From: Pseudomonas tritici
GTDB lineage: Bacteria; Pseudomonadota; Gammaproteobacteria; Pseudomonadales; Pseudomonadaceae
Reading direction: 5' to 3'
DNA length: 64,000 bases
Assembly (NCBI RefSeq): GCF_014268275.3
Contig: NZ_CP077084.1
Coordinates: forward strand, 3,968,001-4,032,000
In this document: positions 42,430-51,193 of the stretch, piece after piece
Layout: the number at the start of each line of letters is the position of its first letter
Position numbering within the stretch: the stretch's first letter is position 1
Notes under the pieces: model-generated
Told to the model about the DNA's origin: nothing
Databases searched by the model: none
What the model saw: only the letters and a program-made list of their open reading frames with translations
Position numbers and translations under genes: made by a program

Positions 42430-44046
42430 ATGACCACCAGCAACCTGCTCGCCCAGCTGTTTCCCGCCTCCGCCGCCGACATTCCCGAAGAATTCCGCCT
42501 GGCAGCGCCCATCGAACAGCGCGATTACCTGGTCGACGGCCAGTTGCAAGTATGGAACGGCCCGTTAGCCAAGGTGCAAAGCCCGGTGCAACTGGGCGAC
42601 GAGCGTGTGCATATCGGCAGCACGCCGCTGCTGGATGCCGACACCGCACTGACCGCCCTCGACGCCGCCGTGCGCGCCTATGACCGGGGCCAGGGCGAAT
42701 GGCCGACGATGCGTGTGGCCGACCGCATCCAGCATGTCGAAGCGTTCTTGCGACGCATGCGTGAACAACGCGACGCGGTGGTGAAGTTGCTGATGTGGGA
42801 AATCGGCAAGAACCTCAAGGACTCGCAGAAAGAATTCGACCGTACCTGCGACTACATCACCGACACCATTAATGCCCTCAAGGAACTCGACCGTCGCTCC
42901 AGCCGTTTCGAGCTGGAACAGGACACCCTCGGCCAAATCCGCCGCGTCCCGCTGGGCGTGGCCTTGTGCATGGGCCCTTATAACTACCCACTGAACGAAA
43001 CGTTCACCACGCTGATCCCGGCGCTGATCATGGGCAACACCGTGGTGTTCAAGCCAGCCAAGCTCGGCGTGCTGCTGATCCGCCCATTGCTGGAGGCGTT
43101 TCGCGACAGCTTCCCAGCCGGGGTGATCAACGTGATCTACGGCAGTGGCCGCGAAACCGTCAGCGCGCTGATGGCCAGCGGGAGGATCGATATCTTCGCG
43201 TTTATCGGCACCAACAAGGCCGCCAGTGACTTGAAGAAACTGCACCCCAAGCCGCACCGCCTGCGTGCGGCGCTGGGCCTGGATGCGAAGAATCCCGGCA
43301 TCGTGCTGCCTGAGGTAGACCTGGACAATGCCGTCAGTGAAGCCGTCACCGGCTCGTTGTCGTTCAATGGCCAGCGCTGCACCGCGTTGAAAATCCTGTT
43401 CGTGCATGAAGATGTCGTCGGCAGCTTTATCGACAAATTCAATAAGAGGCTGGCCACGCTCAAACCCGGCATGCCGTGGGAAAACGGTGTGACGCTGACG
43501 CCATTGCCCGAAGTGGGCAAGGTGGATTACCTCAACAGCCTGGTGGCCGATGCCGCGCAACACGGTGCCAAGGTGGTGAATGAGCATGGCGGTGAGAGTC
43601 GCGGGTCGTTCTTCTACCCGGCCGTTCTGTACCCGGTGAACCCGCAGATGCGCGTGTACCACGAGGAACAGTTCGGCCCAGTGGTGCCGATCGTGCCTTA
43701 CCGTGATGTAGAGAAGGTGATCGACTACGTGCTGGACTCGGATTTCGGTCAACAACTGAGCATCTTCGGTACGAATGCCGTGGAAGTCGGGCGCCTGGTG
43801 GATACCTTCGCTAACCAGGTCGGCCGTATCAACATCAACGCCCAGTGCCAGCGCGGGCCGGACACTTTCCCTTTCAACGGGCGCAAGAACTCGGCCGAGG
43901 GCACGCTGTCGGTACATGACGCATTGCGCGTGTTCTCGATCCGCACCTTGGTGGCGACCAAATTCCAGGAGAGCAACAAGGCGCTGGTCAGCGATATTTT
44001 GCGTAACCGTGATTCGAGTTTCTTGACCACTGATTACATTTTTTAA
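42430..44046 (+). CDS. gapN: NADP-dependent glyceraldehyde-3-phosphate dehydrogenase (GapN-like, ALDH superfamily)
   Basis: A 538-residue aldehyde dehydrogenase resembling non-phosphorylating GAPDH, which oxidises GAP to 3-phosphoglycerate with NADP+. The catalytic Cys317 sits in FNGQRCTALK. Motif KPAKLGVLLIRPLLEA and the MGPYNYPLNET region are conserved. The segment LGLDAKNP (282-289) takes the place of the usual ELGGK motif, so the general-base Glu is replaced; this is either a subfamily trait or loss of function. ATG 42430 is chosen as the only one giving the family N-terminus. There is a 384-nt stretch upstream with the truncated MFS gene. Confidence 0.8.
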   Translation: MTTSNLLAQLFPASAADIPEEFRLAAPIEQRDYLVDGQLQVWNGPLAKVQSPVQLGDERVHIGSTPLLDADTALTALDAAVRAYDRGQGEWPTMRVADRIQHVEAFLRRMREQRDAVVKLLMWEIGKNLKDSQKEFDRTCDYITDTINALKELDRRSSRFELEQDTLGQIRRVPLGVALCMGPYNYPLNETFTTLIPALIMGNTVVFKPAKLGVLLIRPLLEAFRDSFPAGVINVIYGSGRETVSALMASGRIDIFAFIGTNKAASDLKKLHPKPHRLRAALGLDAKNPGIVLPEVDLDNAVSEAVTGSLSFNGQRCTALKILFVHEDVVGSFIDKFNKRLATLKPGMPWENGVTLTPLPEVGKVDYLNSLVADAAQHGAKVVNEHGGESRGSFFYPAVLYPVNPQMRVYHEEQFGPVVPIVPYRDVEKVIDYVLDSDFGQQLSIFGTNAVEVGRLVDTFANQVGRININAQCQRGPDTFPFNGRKNSAEGTLSVHDALRVFSIRTLVATKFQESNKALVSDILRNRDSSFLTTDYIF

Positions 44047-44063
44047 GCGTGCCACCGCTCACA

Positions 44064-44152
44064 ATGTGGGAGCTGGCTTGCCTGCGATAGCATCGACCGG
44101 GTGTACCTGAAACACCGAGGTGCCTGCATCGCAGGCAAGCCAGCTCCCACAT
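44064..44152. repeat. REP pair
   Basis: The arms 44064-44088 and 44128-44152 are exact 25-bp reverse complements (core GGGAGCTGGCTTGCCTGCGA), separated by 39 nt. Confidence 0.9.
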
Positions 44153-44194
44153 GTGATCGAGTTTGCCCTGATCACCGAGGCCACTTTAATACCG

Positions 44195-45253
44195 ATGAAC
44201 CTGCCCCTCTTCGCCCGGCGCCTGTTGCGCCCACTGCTCGACCCCTACCGCCGCTATCGCCACGCCAAGCTGATCCACGCCGTGCGCGTGTCCATCGGCT
44301 TGCTGGCGACGATTATGCTGACCACTGGCCTCAACCTGCCCCACGGTGAATGGGCCTCGGTGACCATGCTGGTGGTGATCGGCGGCTTGCAGCACCACGG
44401 CAATATCGGCAAGAAAGCCGTGGAGCGTGCCTATGGCACCTTGATCGGCGCCAGTGTCGGCTTGTTGCTGGTGGTGCAGGAGGCGTACGTCGGCCAGCCG
44501 CTGTTGACCTACCTGCTGATGTCGGTGGTGTGCGGCTTCTTTTCCTACCACGCCATCGGCAAGGGCGGTTACACCGCGCTGCTCTCGGCGATCACTGTGT
44601 TTATCGTCGCGGGTCACGGCGACAACCCGCTGTCGGACGGGTTATGGCGCACCGTGGATATCCTGATCGGTATCGCCCTCGCCCTGGCCTTTTCCTTCGC
44701 CCTGCCGCTGTATGCCGTGTACTCCTGGCGCTACAACCTGGCCAGCGCGTTGCGCGATTGCGCCGAGATCTACAGCCGGATTATCAATGGCGAGTCGGTC
44801 ACGGATGATCAGCACCTGAAGCTGCTCAATCGGCTGAATGCGGCGATGTTGCAGTTGCGCTCGTTAATGTCGTCGGTGTCCAAGGAGGTACGCATCTCCA
44901 TGACTGAGCTGGACGCGATCCAGCGGCATTTACGGATGTGCATCAGCACCCTGGAAATTCTCGGCAATACCCGGCCCGACCCTCGCGATAAACCGGCGAT
45001 GGCGCGGATGCAGGTGATGTTGAAGGCCGAGCATCGGCAAATTCGCGTGCAACTGGTGGGCATGGCACGGGCGTTGAAATCTGGAGTAACGGAGCGGTTG
45101 GAGCGGCCGAGCCACGCCAGCGTTGAGCCTGGGTTGGACGTGCCGGTCTATAGCGCGTTGGATGGCTACCGGCTGCTGACCTTGCAACTGGCGCAGAACA
45201 TCGATGCGATGCGCCAGCGGCTGGCCAAGAGTGCCGGGCGCTGGAAAATCTGA
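44195..45253 (+). CDS. FUSC-family membrane protein
   Basis: A 352-residue membrane protein with about six N-terminal TM helices (40-175) and a cytosolic helical half, as in fusaric-acid-resistance/YccS-type proteins. The pattern VRVSIGLLATIMLTTGLNLP...GTLIGASVGLLLV is typical. Members act in export of aromatic acids or in polyamine tolerance. The partner periplasmic adaptor is not present, so it probably works alone. ATG 44195 is chosen over an upstream frame that extends into the REP. Confidence 0.75.
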   Translation: MNLPLFARRLLRPLLDPYRRYRHAKLIHAVRVSIGLLATIMLTTGLNLPHGEWASVTMLVVIGGLQHHGNIGKKAVERAYGTLIGASVGLLLVVQEAYVGQPLLTYLLMSVVCGFFSYHAIGKGGYTALLSAITVFIVAGHGDNPLSDGLWRTVDILIGIALALAFSFALPLYAVYSWRYNLASALRDCAEIYSRIINGESVTDDQHLKLLNRLNAAMLQLRSLMSSVSKEVRISMTELDAIQRHLRMCISTLEILGNTRPDPRDKPAMARMQVMLKAEHRQIRVQLVGMARALKSGVTERLERPSHASVEPGLDVPVYSALDGYRLLTLQLAQNIDAMRQRLAKSAGRWKI

Positions 45254-45391
45254 ATTCGCCGGGAGGAAAAGAAATTCCCCATGCGATTACAGATTTCAAG
45301 GTTTTCACACTTTACCTTACAAAGTTTTCACGTTTTATTCACATCCCGGAACGTAGTGTGAAGCCTCATCCGTTACAAACGTTGCATATCA

Positions 45392-45419
45392 AGCCCGCCG
45401 CCCCAGCGGGCTTTTTTTT
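45392..45419 (+). terminator. Terminator downstream of the FUSC gene
   Basis: AGCCCGC-cgcccca-GCGGGCT followed by eight T; 139 nt after the stop. Confidence 0.8.
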
Positions 45420-45433
45420 GCCTGGAATTTGAG

Positions 45434-46192
45434 CTAGCGCGCCGCCTTGTTCGCGGGCGCGACCGCCTGCTCACGAATGGCCCGCTGGGTATCCAGCACC
45501 TTGGCCAAAGCATGCTCCGCTTCCGGGCTTTGCTGTGGCACGCGGATCGCCGCCGACACCAGGGTGATCAACTTGGCCATCACCTCGGCATCCGTCGCCG
45601 GACGGCCCAGGCTCATGGAGTTCATCAGCAGGCGCAGCTCAGTCCCGGCCATCACGCCGGAAATCGCCTTGAGGGCAAACTGCAGGCGCACCCCAAGTTC
45701 ATTGCGCGGCAGATCCGGCAAGGCCAGGGCGAAGGCTTCGAAGAAACGCTGGAACACCGGCTGGTAATGCACCTTGAGGTATTCCTGGATAAACGGCGAC
45801 GTGTCGCTGTAGACCCGACCCAGGAACCGGATAAACGAACGCCCTTCCCCACTCGCGCTGGCTGGATCGCTGCGTTCCAGGCCCATGGCCGGGGCAAACA
45901 GCACGCCAAGCAAGGTGTCGCAATCGAGTGGGCCGTCGGACTCGGCTTCGCAGCGTGCCAACAGCTCCAGGCGCTGCTCGTTGAGCGGTTCCAGGCGCTG
46001 CATCAGCAGGGTTTTCATCAGGGAGTCCTTGTCCCCGAAGTGGTAGTTCACCGCCGCCAGGTTCACCTGGGCGCGCTCGGTAATCTGCCGCAACAAAACG
46101 GCGTCGTATCCATACTTGATGAAGAGAGCCTCTGTCGCATCCAGCAATCGAGTCTTGGTAATGTTTGGAGCGCTGACTTTCTTCGCGACCAT
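45434..46192 (-). CDS. TetR-family transcriptional regulator
   Basis: A 252-residue repressor-type protein. The HTH (about residues 32-53: AVLLRQITERAQVNLAAVNYHF) follows the TetR consensus, and a C-terminal ligand domain follows. The HTH region resembles PsrA-type regulators, but the remainder is too divergent to assign. The start MVAKKVSAPN at 46192 is preferred; in-frame upstream codons extend into the AT-rich intergenic region. It is divergent from the tripartite exporter, the usual arrangement for an exporter repressor. Confidence 0.85.
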   Translation of the reverse strand: MVAKKVSAPNITKTRLLDATEALFIKYGYDAVLLRQITERAQVNLAAVNYHFGDKDSLMKTLLMQRLEPLNEQRLELLARCEAESDGPLDCDTLLGVLFAPAMGLERSDPASASGEGRSFIRFLGRVYSDTSPFIQEYLKVHYQPVFQRFFEAFALALPDLPRNELGVRLQFALKAISGVMAGTELRLLMNSMSLGRPATDAEVMAKLITLVSAAIRVPQQSPEAEHALAKVLDTQRAIREQAVAPANKAAR

Positions 46193-46554
46193 AGAAGTTC
46201 CACGTGGGAAATATTGTTTTAAAAAATTATTTGATTTTTTTATACCGGGGACGTCGCTCGAAAGCAAGTAGTGACACACCGCCATATGTTCGAAAGCCTC
46301 GAACGACGGGCTCGCCATGGATGATTCATCAAAGTGTTGAGCCACCTTTCTCCACCGGGAGTAAGCATTTTCCCAAGGTAATACCGCTCTACATCGATGG
46401 CTGGCGAAGCGACGGGAAGCCGGTTAGTATTCAAACAATATTTTAAAAACAAGAAACAAAACCAGTCCATGGCGTGTACTCCGTCAGTCTCCCCAACTTG
46501 TTACAAAGCTTTACCGGAGCAGATGAGGGCGGCGCCCAGACTGAAGGCGTATTC
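46193..46554. promoter_or_regulatory. AT-rich regulatory region between tetR-type gene and exporter operon
   Basis: A 362-bp gap, unusually AT-rich. The 11-mer AAACAATATTT occurs on the minus strand at 46209-46219, right in front of the tetR-type gene, and on the plus strand at 46433-46443, in front of the exporter; each copy points to its gene. An imperfect palindrome TTCCACGTGGGAA (46198-46210) overlaps the first copy. I could not assign -35/-10 boxes. Confidence 0.5.
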
Positions 46555-47259
46555 ATGACAGCTACCCCCGCGCACCCAGGCTTGATCTCGCTGCAAGGCA
46601 TCGGCAAAAGCTATCAGCTGGCCGGGCAACACCTGTCCATTCTCAATGATGTATGCCTGACCATCGCCAGCGGCGACAGCTGCGGCATCCTCGGCGCATC
46701 CGGCTCCGGCAAAAGTACCCTGCTCAATATCCTCGGCCTGCTGGACCTGCCCAACTGCGGTCAGTACCACTTTGCCGGCCACGATATCTTCAACGCCACC
46801 CCCGATCAGCTGGCGGCCATCCGCAACCAGCAGATCGGGTTCGTGTTCCAGAGTTTCAACCTGCTGCCGCGCCTCAGCGCCCTGGACAATGTCGCCCTGC
46901 CCTTGAGTTATCGCGGCCTATCGCGCCACGAGTCGGTGGAGCAAGCCCTGCGCATGCTCGAGCAAGTCGGCCTGGCCGACCGTGCCCACCATCGCCCCGC
47001 CGACCTTTCCGGCGGCCAGCGCCAACGGGTCGCGATTGCCCGGGCCCTGGTGGGCAAACCCTCGGTGATACTGGCCGACGAACCCACCGGCAACCTCGAC
47101 AGCACCACCGCTCAGGACATCATGGACCTGCTGCTGGCCTTGAACCGCGAGCAACAGGTCACGCTGATCATCGTCACTCACGACCCGCACATCGCCGAGC
47201 GCCTGGACCGCAAGATCCTGGTGCGCAATGGCGTGGTGCAAGAGGCCGGCTGCCTATGA
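46555..47259 (+). CDS. ABC exporter ATP-binding protein (MacB/LolD type)
   Basis: A 234-residue ATPase with Walker A GASGSGKS (47-54), signature LSGGQ (151-155) and Walker B VILADEP (171-177). The Q-loop [14 protein letters not shown] is typical of MacB/LolD-like exporters. It overlaps the permease by 4 nt. ATG 46555 is the family-like start. Confidence 0.93.
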   Translation: MTATPAHPGLISLQGIGKSYQLAGQHLSILNDVCLTIASGDSCGILGASGSGKSTLLNILGLLDLPNCGQYHFAGHDIFNATPDQLAAIRNQQIGFVFQSFNLLPRLSALDNVALPLSYRGLSRHESVEQALRMLEQVGLADRAHHRPADLSGGQRQRVAIARALVGKPSVILADEPTGNLDSTTAQDIMDLLLALNREQQVTLIIVTHDPHIAERLDRKILVRNGVVQEAGCL

Positions 47260-48473
47260 CCCCGCAGGGAGAGAGCCGCCTGCGGGTCGAACAAAGCCTC
47301 AGCCAACTGCTGCATGAAGCGTTTGTCAGCCTGCGCACCCTGGGCAAGCGTTCGATCCTGGCCCTGCTGGGTATCGTGATCGGCAGCTCGTCGGTGGTGG
47401 CACTGATCAATATCGGCCATAACGCGGCGGTGGATGCCGCGATGATATTCAAGGACATGGGCACCGACACCCTGATCGCCCAGTTCCCACCCAAAGGCGG
47501 CAGCAGTTCACCGATGCCCGCCCGCCTGGACCTGGACGCCGTGCGCCAAGCGGTGCCCGGCGTTGCGCACATCGGCGCCCTCTCGTTATTCAGCGGGCCC
47601 ATCGTATTCCATGGCCGCACCGTCAATACCAACTTCGTCGGCAGCACACCGGATATCAAGGACGCGATGCGCCTGGCACTGCAACAGGGGCGTTTCCTGT
47701 CGAGCTTTGATGCCAATGAAACCTACGGCGTGATCGGCGCGCAGGTGGCCGAGGCCCTGGGCGCGCCGGGTGACCCGCTGCAACTGGGCGACCGTGTGCG
47801 CATCAACGATTACCTGTTCCTGATTGTGGGCATCCTGCAAAGCCAGCCGCGGGCGATGCTGATGCCGGTGCAGGCCAACGAATCACTGTTCATCCCCGCC
47901 GAAGGCATGCGCCGCATCTATGCAGCGCCGCAGATCGGCAACGTGATCATCCGCGCCACGCAGGGCCAGGACATGGAGCGCGTTGCCAAGGACGTAGCCG
48001 CCGCTCTCAAACCGCAACTTCCCGACCACGATGTGGACATCCAGGTGCCCCAGCAAATGATCGACGGCATGACCCGGCAAAGCCGCACCTTCGCCTATCT
48101 GCTGCTGGCCCTGGGGGCGATCTCCCTGGTGGGCGGTGGCGTGGGGGTGATGAACGTGATGTTGATGAACGTCTCGGAGCGGCGGCGCGAGATCGGCATT
48201 CGCATGGCTCTCGGTGCGCGCCAGCGGGACATCCGCAACCTGTTCCTGCTCGAAGCCATCACGCTCACGGCGGTGGGGGCCTTGTGCGGTGCCGTGTTGG
48301 GCATGACCGCCGCGTGGCTGTATGCCTGGCTGTCGAGCTGGGAATTCGCCCTCGCCGTCGCTGCGTTGCCGCTGGGGGTGGGCAGCACATTGCTGGTGGG
48401 GTTGTTCTTCGGCCTCTACCCGGCGGTCTCAGCCTCACGGTTGCAGCCGGTGGAGGCCCTGCGCGATGAGTAA
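47256..48473 (+). CDS. MacB-type FtsX-domain ABC permease
   Basis: A 405-residue membrane protein. One N-terminal TM helix (RSILALLGIVIGSSSVVALINIG) is followed by a large periplasmic MacB_PCD domain (about 60-280), and three C-terminal FtsX TM helices (about 285-400). Here the ATPase is encoded separately, unlike canonical MacB, which is fused. MacB works with a HlyD-like adaptor and TolC to push compounds from the periplasm out of the cell. The start overlaps the ATPase stop. Confidence 0.92.
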   Translation: MTPQGESRLRVEQSLSQLLHEAFVSLRTLGKRSILALLGIVIGSSSVVALINIGHNAAVDAAMIFKDMGTDTLIAQFPPKGGSSSPMPARLDLDAVRQAVPGVAHIGALSLFSGPIVFHGRTVNTNFVGSTPDIKDAMRLALQQGRFLSSFDANETYGVIGAQVAEALGAPGDPLQLGDRVRINDYLFLIVGILQSQPRAMLMPVQANESLFIPAEGMRRIYAAPQIGNVIIRATQGQDMERVAKDVAAALKPQLPDHDVDIQVPQQMIDGMTRQSRTFAYLLLALGAISLVGGGVGVMNVMLMNVSERRREIGIRMALGARQRDIRNLFLLEAITLTAVGALCGAVLGMTAAWLYAWLSSWEFALAVAALPLGVGSTLLVGLFFGLYPAVSASRLQPVEALRDE

Positions 48474-49944
48474 ATGGCTCTGGCTGCTCGCATTGGTCAG
48501 CCTGCCGGGCGTGGCCGCCGACGTGGTGATCAAACCGTCGGCGCCGAGCACCACCCGCAGCGGCTACGACCGCGGCGTCTCGTTGAATGCCCAGGCCACC
48601 ACCATGACGTTGGGCGATGCGGTCTACCTGGGCCTGCGCAACAACCCGGCGATTCGCAGCGCCTACCTGCAACGGGTCGCGCAGAAGTTCGACCTGCGCG
48701 TGGCCGAAGATGTGTTCAACCCCAAGCTCACCCTCAACAGTTATTACCGTAATACCCGCGGCTCCGCCGACAACGCGCGCAATGCCAACGTGGCGCCGGC
48801 CACCAGCCTGCTCGGCGAATACGGCACGCGCCTGAGCATGGCCTGGACCCAGCAACTGAACAACGCCGACCGCGCCGGCCGCTATCGCAGCGACGGCCTC
48901 GACCTGGCGATCATCCAGCCGCTGCTGCGTGGCGCCGGCTGGGACGCCACCACCGCACCGCTGCGCCTGTCGCGCCTGTCGGAACAGGCCAACCGCCTGA
49001 ACCTCAAGGCCACCGTGGCGCAGACCATCAGCCAGATCATCGCGACCTACCGCGAGCTGCTGCGCGCACAGGAGCAACTGAGCATCGTGCAGGACGCCCT
49101 CAAGCGCTCCGGCACCTTGCTGGAAGTCAACAAGGCGCTGATCAGTGCCGGGCGCATGGCCGAGTTTGAAATCGTGCAGACCGAAGCCGACATCGCCACC
49201 CAGCAACTGGGCGTGGAAGAGGCGCAGAATCAACTGGACACCAGCCGTCTCTCCCTACTGCGCCTGCTGGCCCTGGACCTGTCCACGCCGGTCCGTGCCA
49301 CCGAAGCCCTGGAGGCCCGGCCGATGCAGATCGACAAGCGCCAGGCCTTCAACCTGGCGCAGACCCAGCAGCCTGAATACCTTGCCGCCTTGCTCGGCAG
49401 CCAGCAGGCTGACCTCAACCTGGTGATCGCCAAGGACTCCGGGCGCTGGCAGGTGGACTTGGTGGCCGGCGCGAATCAGGTGCGCGACGCCTACAATAAC
49501 GATGCCGGCAGCAGCAACAATCGCACGTGGGACAGCTACGCCGGGGTGCAGGTGCAAATCCCCATCGGCGATATCAGCACGCGCCAGGCCGAAGTCCGCG
49601 CACGGGTAAACGTGGAGGACCAGGAGATCCGCATCACCGACGCGCGCCAGGAACTGGAGCGCAGCGTCAACGATGTGGTGCGCGACCTCGGCACCCGCTG
49701 GCGCCAATATGAAATCTCCCAGCGCGCCGTGGAATTGTCGCGGCGCAAGATCGAGATCGAGCGGGAAAAACTCAGCGCCGGGCGCTCCACCAACTTCCAG
49801 GTGCTGAGTTTCGAGACCGACCTGCGCAACGCCGAAAACGCGCAGCTCAATGCGCTGATTGCTTATTTGAACGCCCAGACCCAGCTCGACTTGACGCTGG
49901 GCATGACGCTGGAAAGTTGGGAAATCGCCCTCAATGACTACTAA
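48466..49944 (+). CDS. TolC-like outer-membrane efflux protein
   Basis: A 492-residue protein with a signal peptide (cleavage near VAA, 18) and two repeats of long helices plus strands, as in TolC/OprM. It starts inside the permease stop (8 nt overlap) and overlaps the adaptor gene. Having its own channel makes the unit self-contained. Confidence 0.88.
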   Translation: MSKWLWLLALVSLPGVAADVVIKPSAPSTTRSGYDRGVSLNAQATTMTLGDAVYLGLRNNPAIRSAYLQRVAQKFDLRVAEDVFNPKLTLNSYYRNTRGSADNARNANVAPATSLLGEYGTRLSMAWTQQLNNADRAGRYRSDGLDLAIIQPLLRGAGWDATTAPLRLSRLSEQANRLNLKATVAQTISQIIATYRELLRAQEQLSIVQDALKRSGTLLEVNKALISAGRMAEFEIVQTEADIATQQLGVEEAQNQLDTSRLSLLRLLALDLSTPVRATEALEARPMQIDKRQAFNLAQTQQPEYLAALLGSQQADLNLVIAKDSGRWQVDLVAGANQVRDAYNNDAGSSNNRTWDSYAGVQVQIPIGDISTRQAEVRARVNVEDQEIRITDARQELERSVNDVVRDLGTRWRQYEISQRAVELSRRKIEIEREKLSAGRSTNFQVLSFETDLRNAENAQLNALIAYLNAQTQLDLTLGMTLESWEIALNDY

Positions 49945-51181
49945 TCAGAAACGCCTGCTGGGCGCCGTATTGATCGTACTGCTGGGGGGCGCGGGCCTGG
50001 CCTTGCGCAGCCCTGCGTCCGCGCCGGCCAGCACCAGCGAGCAGTGGCTGGCCGTCAAGCCCGATGCGCTGGTGCACCAGATCGGCCTGGTGGGCAAAAT
50101 CGAGCCCGACACCACCATCACCCTTACCGCGCCTTTCGATGGCAATGTGCAAGCCAATCTGGTGGAGCAAGGCCAGCGGGTCGAGGCCGGCCAAGTGCTG
50201 TTGCGCATGGACCCGGCGACCCTCGAGGTGCAACTGCGCGACGCCCTCTCCGCCCAACTCAAGGCCCGGCGCACCGTGCAAGAGATGCAGGACTGGGACA
50301 ACGGCCCCACCGTCAGTCGTGCACGCCGCAGCCTGCGCACCACCGAAATGACCGCCAGTAACACCCAGCGCAAACTCACCGAAAGTGAAAACCTATTCCA
50401 GCGCGGTATCATCCCGCGCAATGAGCTGGACGACCTCAGGCAACAGACCCAGCAGCAACAACTGGACCTCGCCTCCGCCCGCAGCGAATTGCAACAGGCG
50501 ATCGACCAGGGCAAGGGCGAATACCGCCAGATCGCCGACATGGAACTGACCAACGCCACGGTGAAATACGACGCCCTGTACCAACTGCTCGAAGGCAAAG
50601 AGGTCAAGGCACCCTTCTCCGGCATCGTGGTGCCACCGCCGGGCAATAGCTCCTCCTCCCAAGGCGGCGGCAACAACAATGCCCCGGTGCAGGCCGGCAG
50701 TAAGGTCAGCCAGGGTCAGGTGTTGTTTGGCCTGGCAAATATCGAGCGGCTGAAAATCGTTGCCAAGGTGTCGGAGCTGGACATCAACCAGTTGCACCAG
50801 GGCCAGGCGGTGGAAGTGCTGGGGGATGGTTTTGAGGGTGAGCGGCTGACAGGGTCGGTAAGCGTGGTGAGTGGTTTGGCGATTGCTACCGACAGCCAGG
50901 GCAGTGCGCAATTCCCGGTGACCTTGTCGATTCCCAAGCTCACGCCGCAACAGTTGCAGCGTGTGCGGCTGGGGATGAGCGCGCGGCTGACCATCGTGAC
51001 CTACAACAATGCGCAGGCGATTGTGATTCCGAGCCAGGCGATCCAGCCGGACATGACGGTTGAATACCGGGAGGCGCTGGATAAGCCGGTGGAGCGAGTG
51101 AAGGTGACGACTGGGCAATCGACGGCGCAGGGGGTTGAGGTGTTTGGGCTTAGGCCTGGACTTGTGAAAGTCTCAAGATAA
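49934..51181 (+). CDS. HlyD/MacA-type periplasmic adaptor
   Basis: A 415-residue membrane-fusion protein. An N-terminal TM anchor (7-24), a split lipoyl domain (TITLTAPFDGNVQANLVEQG ... VKAPFSGIVVPP), a coiled-coil hairpin (about 100-215, rich in Q, L and R) and a C-terminal beta-barrel are visible. The insert NSSSSQGGGNNNAP (about 237-250) in the lipoyl half is unusual. It closes the exporter operon and is convergent with the FAD-oxidoreductase gene with 12 nt between them and no visible terminator. Confidence 0.9.
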   Translation: MTTNQKRLLGAVLIVLLGGAGLALRSPASAPASTSEQWLAVKPDALVHQIGLVGKIEPDTTITLTAPFDGNVQANLVEQGQRVEAGQVLLRMDPATLEVQLRDALSAQLKARRTVQEMQDWDNGPTVSRARRSLRTTEMTASNTQRKLTESENLFQRGIIPRNELDDLRQQTQQQQLDLASARSELQQAIDQGKGEYRQIADMELTNATVKYDALYQLLEGKEVKAPFSGIVVPPPGNSSSSQGGGNNNAPVQAGSKVSQGQVLFGLANIERLKIVAKVSELDINQLHQGQAVEVLGDGFEGERLTGSVSVVSGLAIATDSQGSAQFPVTLSIPKLTPQQLQRVRLGMSARLTIVTYNNAQAIVIPSQAIQPDMTVEYREALDKPVERVKVTTGQSTAQGVEVFGLRPGLVKVSR

Positions 51182-51193
51182 ATGAAGATCCAT

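Noticed and set aside
46653..47255. Extension of the MacB-type permease frame upstream of its true start
   Set aside because: It runs through the ATPase gene out of frame; the overlap ATGA at 47256 and the family N-terminus define the start.
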